From Guadua angustifolia (Eukaryota; Streptophyta; Magnoliopsida; Poales; Poaceae), in the NCBI GenBank assembly GCA_036346375.1, contig CM070514.1:12428463-12492462 (forward strand): a stretch of 64,000 nucleotides of DNA. Direction: 5' to 3'. The notes below the pieces were generated by a model, which saw only the letters and a program-made list of their open reading frames with translations, was not told the DNA's origin and ran no database searches. The translations under genes and the position numbers were made by a program. Every line of letters starts with the position of its first letter. The stretch's first letter is position 1. Shown here in pieces: positions 1 to 11,287 of this stretch.

Positions 1-447
1 GCGGCGCAGCGGTGGGCTAAGGATGAACTGCGCCGCTCACTACACAACTTCAGCGTGATGCTTCACTCGGCGTACCAGCGCATGGCTAGGAGTTTGCAGC
101 CGCTGGGGGTGGAGTTGAACGAGCAGCTGAGCCTTTCTTCGGCGATACAAAGATGAAAACCGTGATCACCTGTTGCCGAGGCGCCACCACCTACCCGCCG
201 CTTTGTCCGCCGCTTCCGCCGAAGGATGGCAGTTGCGGCCGCCACGGCGAGTACGTCGGCCGGCTCTCACGATCACCGCAACTCCTCCTTTGACCCCATG
301 GCTACCGTGATCAGGATTGAAGGCAACGAGGCCCAGGCGTAAGCACGTGCACGAGAGGCCTCAGAGTACATCACCGGGCTGATGACGGTGGAGGACCCAG
401 ACCTCGACGCGGCGATGGCGGAGGCAGAAGTTGAGGAGGTCACCTAG
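1..447 (+). pseudogene. Element A antisense ORF (aORF), C-terminal remnant
   Basis: Frame 1 reads through a Ser/Leu/Arg-rich stretch (for example AYQRMARSLQPLG near 76-114) to a tga at about 152. A shifted frame then continues to the tag at 445-447 (GLMTVEDPDLDAAMAEAEVE just before it). Its position and orientation match the extra ORF that Tat-lineage gypsy elements carry on the strand opposite to pol, between pol and the 3' LTR: A's pol is on the minus strand and converges on this ORF. The product's function is unknown. It is truncated by the window edge and broken by at least one shift and one internal stop (about 341), so it is not expected to be expressed. The assignment rests mainly on context and on the parallel with element B. 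Confidence 0.5.
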
Positions 448-1389
448 CACATCCAGATTGCCAACGACAACTGATGGCCTGGGCCGCTTTCCTTGTTTTC
501 TTTGCTTGTCTATGATCCTATACAAACTCTTTAGTCAAGTTAATGAAATTATCATCTTTTGCCTTTACCTGAATGTTTGCTTGTCTGCGTTTGGTTGCGT
601 TTGCTCAACTCAACCATCGGGCGACCAGCCCCCGGCCTTGCCACGATGCGAACTTGAACGCTTAGGTTAGGTCAATGCTTCGGCGCTTCTTTGGTGATCG
701 CATGCAACTGCTACAAACATAAACAAAAGTTACGCAAGACACGCAGGATGTAGACAAATAGAGTCTTAAGTCCCTGTGCAAGGTTGTCACTGGCCCATGC
801 CCTTTCGGAACTTAGATCCTAGTGATCTCTCGGAACTAGACCGCAGCGCGGCGCGGCAAGGCAGCAGGTCCCCAGAGTGGTTTTAGGCCAGCGGTGTCCG
901 CGGTGACAACCCGGGGTGTACCTGCCGCGTTTGAACACCGTGCCAAACTCGCCCTCCGGTCGCCCATCCTTGCTCGACGCTAACGCTGGGTGTCTCCCTT
1001 TATCTGCAAGGAGCTGTTAGGTTACTAGCGCCCGTGACAACCACGCACAACCCGACCCAACAGGGCGTAAATACGAAAGACAGATCGATAATACACAATG
1101 CAAACAACTTATCTTGATCACAGGCCGCCGCTAGTCGACTCTCGAAGGAGAGTTCTCCCTAGCCGGCCGAGGCGAAAGCAAACCGACACTTACAACTTCT
1201 CATGGGTAGAACTTCAGAATAACCCAAGTTGTGGGAGTTCGCCCTCTTGGTCGCCCTCAAGGCCAACTGCATCACCCCGGTCGAGAGACCGAGACCACCT
1301 TAAAGGGACCCTCCCATTGGGGAGATAGCTTTGTTGCACCCCAGCATGCGTTGAATTCTCACAGAAGACCAGTCACCCATCGCCAGTGT
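448..1389. other. Element A non-coding spacer between aORF and pol
   Basis: No credible ORF is seen. This is the segment where A's plus-strand aORF and minus-strand pol converge. It corresponds to 19693-20268 in element B. Confidence 0.45.
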
Positions 1390-2406
1390 TCTTCATGGAC
1401 CCGGTGGCGTGGTACCACCGAGACTTTGTTGGTACCGAGCAGACGCAAGGTCGCCTTGGCCGCATGCCTCCTCCGTATAAGGTTGACTTCTTCTTCATGG
1501 TGGTCTTCCTGCCCTCATCGAACGCCGAACGCTGGGGAGCCGAGCAACAGTTTCTGGACGAAGGACGTTTTCTACCCTATAGACCAGGAGGAAGGGTGTT
1601 TCTCCAGTCGCCCGATTTGGTGTGGCTCGAAGCGACCACAACACAACCGGAAGTTCTTCCATCCATCATGCCCCTCTTATGGAGCCGATCAAATGCTCTG
1701 GTCTTAAGGCCCCTCAACACCAAATACATGGCGCCTCCGCGGCATTATTACTTCCTGATGGGCCATCGGCAAAGCATACCTTGGTGCCCATCTCATCACA
1801 AAACCCGTGAATGCCGCTACCGGTGAATTGAGTGTCGTTGTCCGTGATGATGCGATTGGCACTCCAAAGCGGTAAAGATTCCGCATGAACTTGATAGCAA
1901 CGAAGCCATGATGGCGCCGCATCGCATCGGCTTCAACCCACTTGGTAAACTTGTTGATGGCGATTTAACGATGGGTGAAGTTTCGTGGGTTCATGAACGG
2001 GCCTAGGATATTCAAATCTGCATCGCGAACGCCAAGAGAGCGGATGGTTTGCGAGGTTCGGGCCTGGTCGGCGGGTCTCGCTGGCATGAAACTAGCATGC
2101 CTCACATCTCCTCACCAGCTCACAGGCATTCTGGAGGGCAGTAGGCTAATTAAATCCTTGGCGGAACGCTTTGCCGATCAGCGTCCGGCTGGACATATGG
2201 CTCCCGCACATGCCTCCATAGATATCAGAGAGAAAATTGCTCCCCTCTTCTTGAGTGATGCACTTCAGAAGAATTCTGTTTTTACTCCGGCGATATAGGT
2301 CCCCACCTACCAAAGTATAGCACTTGGCCTTGCGTGCAATTTTCTCGGCTGACGCATCATCGTCGGGGATCATTTGGTCCCACAGGAAGGCTAGGATTGG
2401 ATCCAT
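1390..2406 (-). pseudogene. Element A integrase remnant (Ty3/gypsy, Tat-like)
   Basis: Read on the minus strand. From 2406 the zinc-binding (HHCC) region is seen: LYRRSKNRILLKCITQEEG followed by GGMCGSHMSSRTLIGKAFRQG. From about 1895 comes the catalytic core with RFGVPxxIITDNDTQFTG, holding the second DDE Asp, then DEMGTKVCFADGPSGSNN where the family has HPQSNG and the catalytic Glu. A region ELPVVLWSLRATPNRATGE follows near 1650. The frame is broken by several stops and shifts. Integrase inserts element cDNA into the genome; this copy cannot. The order RT, RNase H, integrase from high to low coordinates fixes the element on the minus strand. Confidence 0.75.
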
Positions 2407-2517
2407 CTATTGCCCTTCCCGGCCAAGTGCGGCGATCACAGGGTGATCGCCCGGGTACTCCGCCTGGCCAAGCATTTCCCACGACACCGCTCCAAAGGGC
2501 GCCGGCGCCGCCCCTCC

Positions 2518-3329
2518 CTAAGAGGGGGTCAAGTCGCGACTATCCTCCCTCCGTAATTGGGGGCCGAGACACCACGCGCTTTCCTCCTCGAATCGGAGGT
2601 CGAGATAGCCACACCGCCGCCCCTCCATGTACGGGATCGTGACGACAACGATAAGCCTTTCTTCAAAGACCCTGACTGGAACAGCAGATCTTGATGACGC
2701 GAGCTGTGAAAGCCCATTCGCCATATGGTTGTCGCATCGAGGGATATGGATATATCCTAGTCCTTCGAAGTGGCGTTCCATCCTTCTGACCTCCGCCAAG
2801 TACGCGGCCATGGTAGGGTCAGAACATTGAAATTCCTTTCGTGCCTGATTGATGACCAGCAGGGAGTCGCCTCTGACTTGGAGGCACCGAACGCCTAACA
2901 CCGAGGCGGCACGCAGCCCCGCCAGCAGGCCCTCATATTCGGCGATGTTGTTGGTGGCCTTGAAGTCCAGTATACCACGATCGGAGGATATCACGGCCGG
3001 GGAGACCAGACAACTCCAGCCACCACGCCTTCGAGCCTGAAGGAGCCGTCGAAGAACAAAGTCCAGGGAGAAGGCGCGGGTATCTCTTCAGCTTCAGGAG
3101 CGGTGAGAGTCCATTCGGCAACAAACTCCGGCAGCTTTTGGCTTTTGATGGCGGTGCGGGGTACAAACTTGAGACAAAATTCCCCCAGCTCCACCGACCA
3201 CTTGGCGACACGGCCTTCAGCTTCCCAATTGTGGAGGATCTCTCGCAGAGGGTAGGCAGTGACCACCGTGATCTCTCGCCCCTGGAAGTAGTGCCGCAGC
3301 TTCCTGGACACCATCAGGATAGCATACAA
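2518..3329 (-). pseudogene. Element A RNase H region
   Basis: Two overlapping minus-strand frames. 3329-2991 carries the RT-connection/tether segment (AILMVSRKLRHYFQGREITV, then LPEFVAEWTLTAP and WTLFFDGSF, holding the first RNase H Asp). 2994-2518 carries the rest of an RNase HI fold (NIAEYEGLLAGLRAASVLG with the catalytic Glu, VRGDSLLVINQ with the next Asp). The two pieces are in different frames, so a frameshift separates them near 2990. The domain would degrade the RNA strand during reverse transcription. It is followed downstream by integrase at 2406. Confidence 0.8.
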
Positions 3330-3627
3330 AGATCTTCTATGCTTATGTACTGGTCTCCGCCTGCAAAGACCTTGCCGACGAGTAGACCGGCTCGGATGCC
3401 CTCCTCTCCACCACCAAGATCAGCGCCACCACCGCAGGGGTAGCGTGATGTACAGAGAGAAATGGTTTACCAGTTCGGGGCGACCAAAGACGGCAGGAGG
3501 AGATGTACTACTCAAGTCTTCAAACGCGTTGGGCCTCTTCACCACTCAAGTGGTTGGTCTTTTCAGAAGCTTGAATAGGGGCACTTTTTCTCCCAACCGG
3601 CGATAAATAGTTCGAGGGACGCCAAGC

Positions 3628-4083
3628 TTACCAAACCGCATCAGACTGCTTGAGCCGAACCGGCGGCTTCATGTGCTCGATGGCTGCTATCTTGTCAAGA
3701 TTGGCTTCAATGCCTCGGCTGGATACGAGGAACCTTAACAACTTCCCAAAGGGCACGCCGAACACACATTTCTCGGGGTTGAGCTTTAAACAATTCTTTC
3801 GGAGGTTGGCGAAGGTTTCCTCCAGGTCTTCAATCAATTCTTCGCTCTTCTTAACTTTCACAACCAAGTCATCGACGTACACCTCAAGATTTCGCCCTGT
3901 CTGTGGGCGGAAGGTAATATGTATGGCGCGTTGATAAGTGGAACCAGCAGTCTTTAACCCAAAAGCCATTCTGATATAACAATAAACGCCCATTGGGGTT
4001 AAAAAAGCGGTTTTCTCTTCGTCTTCTGCCGCCATGCTAATCTAGTGGTACCCGGAGTATGCGTCCAGAAAGCACAGCAGCTC
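3628..4083 (-). pseudogene. Element A reverse transcriptase, 3' half
   Basis: The minus-strand frame starts exactly at the boundary with element B. It reads ELLCFLDAYSGYH, a TAG stop (4042-4044) where the family has Gln, then KTAFLTPMGVYCYIRMAFGL, LEVYVDDLVVK (the YVDD catalytic box) and LNPEKCVFGVPFGKLL. This is the palm and early thumb of a gypsy RT. The 5' half lies 21 kb away at 25257-25595, because element B was inserted between the two. Downstream, the thumb is weakly preserved to about 3330. Confidence 0.85.
4079..4083 (+). repeat. Target-site duplication of element B, left copy (agctc)
   Basis: agctc lies directly before the TG that starts B's 5' LTR. The same five bases follow the CA that ends B's 3' LTR at 25251. 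Removing one copy and the insert restores the RT reading Gly-Cys-Glu-Leu followed by Leu-Cys-Phe-Leu-Asp. Confidence 0.9.
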
Positions 4084-4257
4084 TGACGAGGTCTGGAAGA
4101 TTTCTGACAAGTCAACGCATGGTCAAGGAGGGCTCCCAGCCTTTGACATTGCAGTGAAGGACCGCGACCGCGACCTAACGACGCCGCCTCAAGACGACTC
4201 GAGCTCGGTGGCGCCCCCTGCTCCCCGCCGACCTCGACCTTGGCTTAGGGGCGTGCG
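4084..4257 (+). repeat. Element B 5' LTR remnant
   Basis: Starts tgacgaggtctggaagattt and matches the first about 180 bases of the 3' LTR (24598 onward) almost base for base. It stops where element C begins. The remaining about 470 bases of the LTR, the primer site and gag are absent from the window. Confidence 0.9.
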
Positions 4258-7200
4258 TGTAACATCCCAAATTTGATCAAGTAATTAAAGTGGCATGTTT
4301 TGATTCTTATTGTGCTTTGGATTTTCTTATTGAGTTATTTATGGAGTTAGTTTTCTTCTTCAATGATTTTATGCCTAATGAAACCTTAAATTGTCAAATC
4401 TAACACATTGATGAAACTCAAAGAAACATCAAACAACATGCTATAGCAAATAATTTTGTAAAATACTAGAGACCAAAAGATGAATAAAAACTAATTTTAC
4501 AGAATTTTGGCACACCATTTATAGAGCTTAAAAATTCAAAAACAGATTGAAAACCAGTCTAGTTTGAAGAATTACTGTTCTTAAATGACAATAGATAATG
4601 AGATGAAACCAAAGAAAATGGAAAGTAGAATTCTGGACTACTTGCTCAAAAATTTGCAGAATTTTTCAACCAAGTCTTCACCCCTTGCCAAGCCTGCCCA
4701 ACTGACTTGTCACTTTTGCACTTAAAATTCGCCCAATGGCCGATCAACGCCTGCTTCACTCGATGAAACTCAGAGCTATGCCTCCGCAGGTGGTCCCACG
4801 CAGTGCTCAGTCTGCCTGGCCACCCTTCTCCTTCTCTCCTTCCCTTCTCCCTCTCCTCTCCGCCTGAAAGTGCCGCCACGACAAGTTCCCGTCACTACAT
4901 GCCCACCAGAGGATTGCGCCACGCGCCGCTCCGCCAACATTGCTCTCTCCGCTACCCATCTCGAGTGCCGTTACACCTCGCAATCTCCGCAGAGCCATAA
5001 AATTTGAAGGCCTTCGATCGCTTTGTTTCGCTGCTACTCACTTTGCCGTGGAAACCATTCGCCACAAGCAAGCACCGAGACAGCCTCATTCAAAGGAGCA
5101 CCTGTGAGCTTGCCTAGCAATCTTATTTCTGCGCCTACCGACACTCAATCTCCTGAAGTTGCTTCTCGCCTTGCATGCAGCCAAGCCGAGCCTCGCCATC
5201 TTTTTCTCAAAGACTGCACAGAAGCATCCGCAGCAAGAGGAGCTAGCTCACCAGGTTCTGCTTCCTCCGCCAATGCCTCCACGGCCAGCCGTGGCCTCAT
5301 TGCTAGCTCTAGTGGCTCTGTGCTGCCGCCCAGAGCATCCTCACCGAGCCACACCTCTCCGTGCAGCTCATCTCTTCAGGTTTTGCCAACCGATCCAAGC
5401 CCAGCAAGCCGCAGCGCCATTGCCAGGTTTTGAAGCTCTAGGGTTTGTAGAGGTAAGCTTAAGTATTTAGGCTTGAAAATTTGTCACTAAAGGATGCATG
5501 GCATAGTGGTAGTGCACCAGTGTTTGGACTCAGCAGGTCTTGAGTTCGATTCCCACTTCTGCACTTCTTTTTTTTTATTTTCTATTATTTTTGCCTTCCG
5601 CAATAAAACCCTTATATCTTTTGCTATGAATCTCCGATTAATGCAAACTCAGTTCCTAAACTTGAGTTAGTCAGTAAGGATTCAAAATATGCAATAAAAG
5701 TTATGTGTTACTTGCAGCAAAAACTTTTAAATAGAATTTGAATAAAAGTCATATTTTAAGTGTTATGAACAAACTACGAAATCCCTAATTCTAAAGATCA
5801 TGAAATAAATCACTTATGTTCCTGCAACCTTGAATGTTCCATTTTTGCATAAACATTTAGATTTCAATGTGATTTGAATCAAAAATCAAGTGTAGAAAGC
5901 CTTTCTTTCATGCAAGAATCAAAGGGTTAAAATATGAATTAAACGAGCTCAAAATTTAGTGAAACTAGTTTAGTTGCACTTTCGGGATTGCAAGGATCAA
6001 AAGTATATAAAAATATTTAAATTTTACCTTTGTTTGCATTAGCTACTTGATAATCGAACATTCAACGCGCAAAACGTTCATTTGGTCGCAACTTTAGCAA
6101 ACGGACCTTAAACTCGACAAAATCGACTCATGTGACCTTGAAATGATATTCTTAGCTTACCATGCAAAAATAATATCAGTTTGATCAATTTTGAGTTAAG
6201 CTCATATTAAGCCTAAATCACTATTCATTGGAAAAACACCTTGAACAAATGAGGAATATCACAAAATCAACTTTAAAATACTCTTAGGGATATTCCCTAC
6301 TAACCCCTGAAAAATTGTTAGATTATCCCACTCGGTGTAGTCGCAACTGAAGAAAGGAAACTGAACCGCAACAACACTAAAGGTGTGGTCATTTAAGCCT
6401 TTTCGATAGTCCGTAAAATATCACACACAAACATAGAGTTATGAGAAAATAGCCTAGGATCAGTGTCTGATAACTATGCTACCATAATCAGGAAAAATAT
6501 ATTAATTATAACTTCATTTGCATATTAATCCAATCACAAGAAAGACCCTAAATGATCACAACTGCATAGAATCGTTATCACTCAAGCTTCTTCAAGGACT
6601 TGTAAAACAGTTCGTCTAAACACAAACTTTAAGAGAATTGGTCCAGAAACTTACTACAATATATGGACAACCAAATTATGTCAAAATATCTTAATTACGA
6701 CTTACTTATTAAATAAAATACATTAACGCAAAAACCCTAAATGATAATATCGTCGGAACCGTATTATGTGAATAGTAAGAGTAGAAGTCTTTATCCAAGA
6801 TTGCCGCAATGCAAGAAATCATCCTATGACTATATAGCAACAGCGAATAACTTTAAAGTTCAGATCCAACTTGTAGAAATTGCTTCCATGCATGAACACT
6901 TAAAGTTAAGCACTATTCAAGCAAAACCTTTAGTGAACGTTTTACTTTTATCGATCAAAACAATTTTTGCATCTTGAATTCGAAATTGTAAATACCAAAA
7001 CACACAATTATAACCTCTTGAATTCGTAAACAAGCCTATGGTGTTCATAGCTTAAGTTCAATGAAATCGGTGAATGAAGGTATCATATTCATGATTAAAA
7101 CCTCACATAAACTAAGTACTAATAAGATTCCTATGCAAACAATAATTAAAGAACCCAAAATCCACCATGACCTTATTGGTAAGATTTAATTTGGCAATGT

Positions 7201-9358
7201 TATCTGATTTCTTTTTGTCCCATTTTGATTCGATGTTATTTGCTTTTGTCTCGGTTATTATTATTCGACGATAGACGCATTTATAATTCGGATTCGGTTA
7301 TTAATCTATAATCGACTTCGATCCGGATTATATTCCCGATTTAAGAGCAACCAGCAAGCACCTCCTTTGACCATCTTGATCCCATATTTGCAATGTTATT
7401 TTGTTTTATCAAACTATATGCATGCGTGTATGTTTTAAACTTGCTATATTGTGGGTGATGGTAGCTAAATCCAATTGTATGCATTTCCATTACCTTGACA
7501 TTTGAATTACTGCCATTGGAACCTAGTTATGGTGTAGACAATACTTGATGTCACTTGGGTAATACTCACGAATTATCTTATGCTCATGCTTAGACTTGCT
7601 CACTAGTTTGGTTTTAAAATGATGGGAGATGTTTCAACTACATTGAGCAAACTTTGTTTAAATGGATGGAACCACAGTACGGTTTCCACTTAATTTGATG
7701 AAAAATCCAACTCAAACTTATGATTTAGACGCAAGAAGTTATTACTTAACCCGAGGCGTGAAAAGGACCTCACGCAGTAGTTAGGGGAGATCCTCGCCCG
7801 GTCAATTAAGGACCGAACTTGATGCTAACACCTAAGTGTTTCGGTGCAACCATATGTACTAGTATGGGATAGCCTAAGCTCACTAGATTAGTTAGAGTTT
7901 AGCCTTGCACTTTGGTAGGCCGAAGTAGTATGGACGATCCGACGTACTGGAGTCGTTCTAGGTGCTCCCTTCACCGAGGTGTTGGGGCACAAGCATTCCA
8001 ATACAACGGTGCATGCCTTATCATGGGGAGAGTTCACGATGGGGCACCATCGGTTCAAGATCTCTTGAACTGTGGCAAGGGTTTAACATCACTGTCGCTG
8101 GTGCAAGGTTAAGCTTTAACTAGTTGAATGATTTCGTCACAGTTTAGCAAATCGGGTACGGTGAGTACCGCGAGGCATGGTTGACATGATTGCTAGAATG
8201 TGTCATGTGGGTAAAGTGTACACTCTCTGCAGAGATTAAAATCTAATTAATTAGCCGTGCTCGCTGTCATGAGCAACTTGGGAAAATACTGTCAAGTATA
8301 GTCTTGGTTTTTGCTAAAACTTTTGGAAATGGTGTCGGATTGAGTTGGTGAATTGGGAAGCCAATGGTGGCTGTTTGTACTTGTCATTTGCAGCCAAGGA
8401 GGGCTGTGAATTGCTGTATATGAATTCTACTTACTGTTATATAGCTTCTTATCAAACGCTCTTTACAATTTCGATGTCATTCTATGAAATGTTTACTTGC
8501 AAACAAAACCTGCCTTATGCTGAAATGAGACTAGTGTAGAAGCTTGTACTCCTTATTCTAGCGTGCATTTACTATATTCCATACACTAAAGTCTTGCGAG
8601 TACATACGTGTACTCATGGTTGCTTAATCTAAACAATATAGACGAAGGTACGGAAGAGTGCCCCGATGACTCCTACTTTGCTCCGGGGTTTGATGATCAT
8701 GTTGACGAATGAATTTGGGCTTCTCCAAGTCGGTTGCCTATGGGTTTATGGATGGGCATACCGTTGTCCCACTTTTGTTAGATATGTTATTTCCACTGCA
8801 CTTTACTTTTGGACATGTACTATTTGGCCGGTCGGCCACTACTTGTAATAGTAAGTAGTTGTAATAGTTGTAGTTTATGTTTATGCTATTCCAATTGCTT
8901 AGAATCATGTGTATGTGTTGTGATACATCTCGAATGCGGGATATGTGGGTGCTAGGCGTTGATCTTGGGAACTAGCACTAGACACATATCCGGGTACCTG
9001 GAATTGTCATCAACCATCAATGCATACACTCGTGCGACCGTCATTCTTTGGCTATTGCTCGTGCTTCCCTTGGAGAGTGCGGGCGATACCAAGGTCCTGA
9101 GACGGATGGCGAATGCTATGCGTGGATGAGTTGGTCCCAATCCCAGATGGTTGTTGGAATGGAATCGAAACTCTCATGGACGCGTAAGTGTGTAAGTGCG
9201 ACTATATGGCTCATATTTGTTTGGGTGAGGGCCATTTAGTCAATACTCCGTGCACGGGACTTTTGGGTGGCAGTGAGCATACACTTAAGTGGAGTATGGG
9301 TGTCACCTCTAAGTCCAACGCACGTGTGAGGATCGATTCATATTTCCGGGTGCCTACA
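4258..9358 (+). repeat. Element C 5' LTR (5.1 kb)
   Basis: Begins tgtaacatcccaaatttgat and ends gggtgcctaca, five bases before the primer site. The first 110 bases recur at 15920-16029. It is mostly AT-rich and non-coding, with a GC-richer stretch at 4.7-5.4 kb. Short ORFs inside it look accidental. It shares a block around 8205-8275 (gtgggtaaagtgtacactct, gcagag) with the solo LTR at 49202-52361 (near 51655-51720), so the two LTRs belong to one lineage. Confidence 0.9.
5491..5566 (+). other. tRNA-like sequence with Pol III box A and box B, inside C's LTR
   Basis: The segment holds a near-consensus box A (tggcatagtggt), a D-arm-like hairpin (gcatagtggtagtgc with gca/tgc stem), and a near-consensus box B (gagttcgattccc) about 35 bases on. 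A run of nine T follows at about 5569, the form of a Pol III terminator. Anticodon and T stems pair poorly, so it is not a functional tRNA gene. It is best read as a tRNA-derived sequence captured in the LTR. Confidence 0.45.
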
Positions 9359-9363
9359 AGAGG

Positions 9364-9375
9364 TGGTATCAGAGC
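9364..9375 (+). promoter_or_regulatory. Primer binding site of element C (initiator tRNA-Met)
   Basis: tggtatcagagc, an exact complement of the plant initiator tRNA-Met 3' end, five bases after the LTR end. It fixes the 5' LTR boundary and the plus-strand orientation. Confidence 0.93.
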
Positions 9376-10259
9376 CCATACGACTATAGGAAAAGCCTTA
9401 GTTAGCATGGTCGATAGTTAAGGATAAAGCTTTCTCTTAAAAGAATATTTTCGGGTATAAAAGTTTATTTGTGAAAATGTAGAATGCTATTCTCATCTCT
9501 TCTATAGGTTTTCCTACTTATCCTTCTTTTCAAAAGGATTTTGAACTCATCTCAAACTTCAAAGATCGGTTTTCCGGAAAAGTGACACCATAAGACTTTG
9601 TTCTACTTCGCATGACATTCAACTTAATTGAAACCAAGTTTCGAACTTATATAACCTGAAGTTTTGAACTCTAAAATTTGCTAGGACCAGCGTGAAGCTC
9701 TTAACCTCTCCTTGTTCTGAACCATCTCCTTGGAGATGAGAATTTTCAAAAACCTTACCTTGATTCAACAACTAGATAGGCCGCAAAGCAAGTAGGTGTA
9801 AGGTTAAAGAAGTTAGGTTATTGTTTGTCCAACTTAGAGACATAGAAAACGTTCACTAAAATTCTGGAAAGGGTCACCTCTGGGTAGAGACCAAGCCCAT
9901 AGGATTTTGTGAAATTCCGACTTAAGGAACAAGGGTTGCAACTCAAAAAGGGGGGTAGTATGCGCAGAATAGTTATTCTGGACAGAGCCCCGTTTCTTCA
10001 ATTTTGTAGGAAATTCTGTCAATGCAAAAATTTCAAAAATTTTACCCTGGTAAATTGTTCTTCTAGGAAGCTGCCCAAAAATTTTCGTAATTTTGTAAGT
10101 TCTGTAGCAAAGCATTTTAGAAATTCCGAACCTATTGTGCGTAATCGATAACAATGCCGATTGACGCTTTTGATCACCTCTCCTTCAACCACTTGTGCTT
10201 CATTCCGCATAAGGTCTTGCTAACTTGCTACTTTTCTTTTCTTTGATGGCACGCCGCTG
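9376..10259 (+). other. Element C untranslated leader, proximal part
   Basis: AT-rich leader between the primer site and the leader ORF. No coding feature is recognisable. Confidence 0.5.
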
Positions 10260-10283
10260 GGAGCCTCGCTACTATACTCAGTT

Positions 10284-10813
10284 ATGTTTGAGGGCACCGC
10301 CCAGCCAGACGCTAGGGATATGATGCGTCGTGCAGGTTTCACGGAGACGCCGGAGTATCTCATATCCTACGCAGCGACTAGCCCAAATTCTGGGATATAC
10401 GCTGTGGAGGTAACCATCCATGGTCGCCATGTCGGGGAGCCGACGCGACGCTATCTTGGGATGGCGCCAACACTGCTTACGACGACCTTCCCGAGCCTAT
10501 GCCGTCAGATGGGGCCTATGTCGCCATCGTTCGACTCCGCCACGACCTTCCCGAGCTGGCGCAGTTGTGTCCCCACTGTCCCTCGCGTGAGTGGGATAGT
10601 ATGGTTAACACCTATGCCGTCCCATATGCCACTTCCGATGCCACGCTCGCTTGGCATGTGGGACTATTGTATGGGGCGTACAATCATGCGGAGGACCTCC
10701 CTCGCCCCTACGGTACCTACCGCCGCGTCATCCGACAAGTTCGGATGTCGGTGAGAGGTACTGGACGCCGTGTCACGGCCGTTCGCTTCGACGGCCCTAT
10801 GAGTGCGGTGTAG
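10284..10813 (+). pseudogene. Element C leader ORF of unknown function
   Basis: A GC-rich coding-like stretch upstream of gag. The first frame runs from an ATG at 10284 (CEVTV-like segment at GIYAVEVTIHGRHVGEP). After a probable frameshift near 10450 a second frame continues to the tag ending at 10813, passing VAIVRLRHDLPELAQLCPHC and ending VTAVRFDGP. The second frame is open upstream of its first ATG from about 10455. Together the frames give about 175 codons, without a recognised domain. I recall similar leader ORFs in other grass gypsy elements, but no function is assigned. Base composition differs clearly from the AT-rich leader on both sides, which argues that it was once coding. Confidence 0.5.
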
Positions 10814-11287
10814 GGCCAAACTCTCCGATTTGGCGGGTGCGAGTATGAGCTGATGATGCCAGATGCACCAACATCGCCACCCGCTGCCCCTTATGCCTCT
10901 GACGCCGCCAATGATGGTGGAGATGCTTAGAGCATGGCCAGGTGGCTTAGATCGTAGTGCTCACTTTTGGGGAAAGGTGTGAGCAAATTTTGGATGTACT
11001 TTTGCGGCGTGAAGGTTGTAAAGACGCCTTCAAGTTGGGCTATGTCAGTTAGAATGGCCCCAAGATGTAATCGAACCTTGTGTTGTGTTTAATTATGATA
11101 TCGTTATCGAAATCTTTTGGGCACATCAAAATCTGTCCTTGCTGTCCACAAATTTTATTTGAGCATGAAAATCAGTTCTCAAATCTGGAATTACATGCCA
11201 AATCATTCTACCTTCATTGCGCATATAACTCAATTCATTACCTTATCTGTTTTGCATGCATTGTTCAATCTTGGTGTGCTTATCAGG

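Noticed and set aside
4646..5470. GC-richer ORFs of 60-136 codons on both strands in C's LTR
   Set aside because: They overlap on opposite strands, are Ser/Pro-rich without known domains, and fall within a non-coding LTR. Treated as chance ORFs.
5491..5566. A functional tRNA gene
   Set aside because: Anticodon and T stems do not pair and the acceptor ends mismatch. Only the Pol III boxes are retained.
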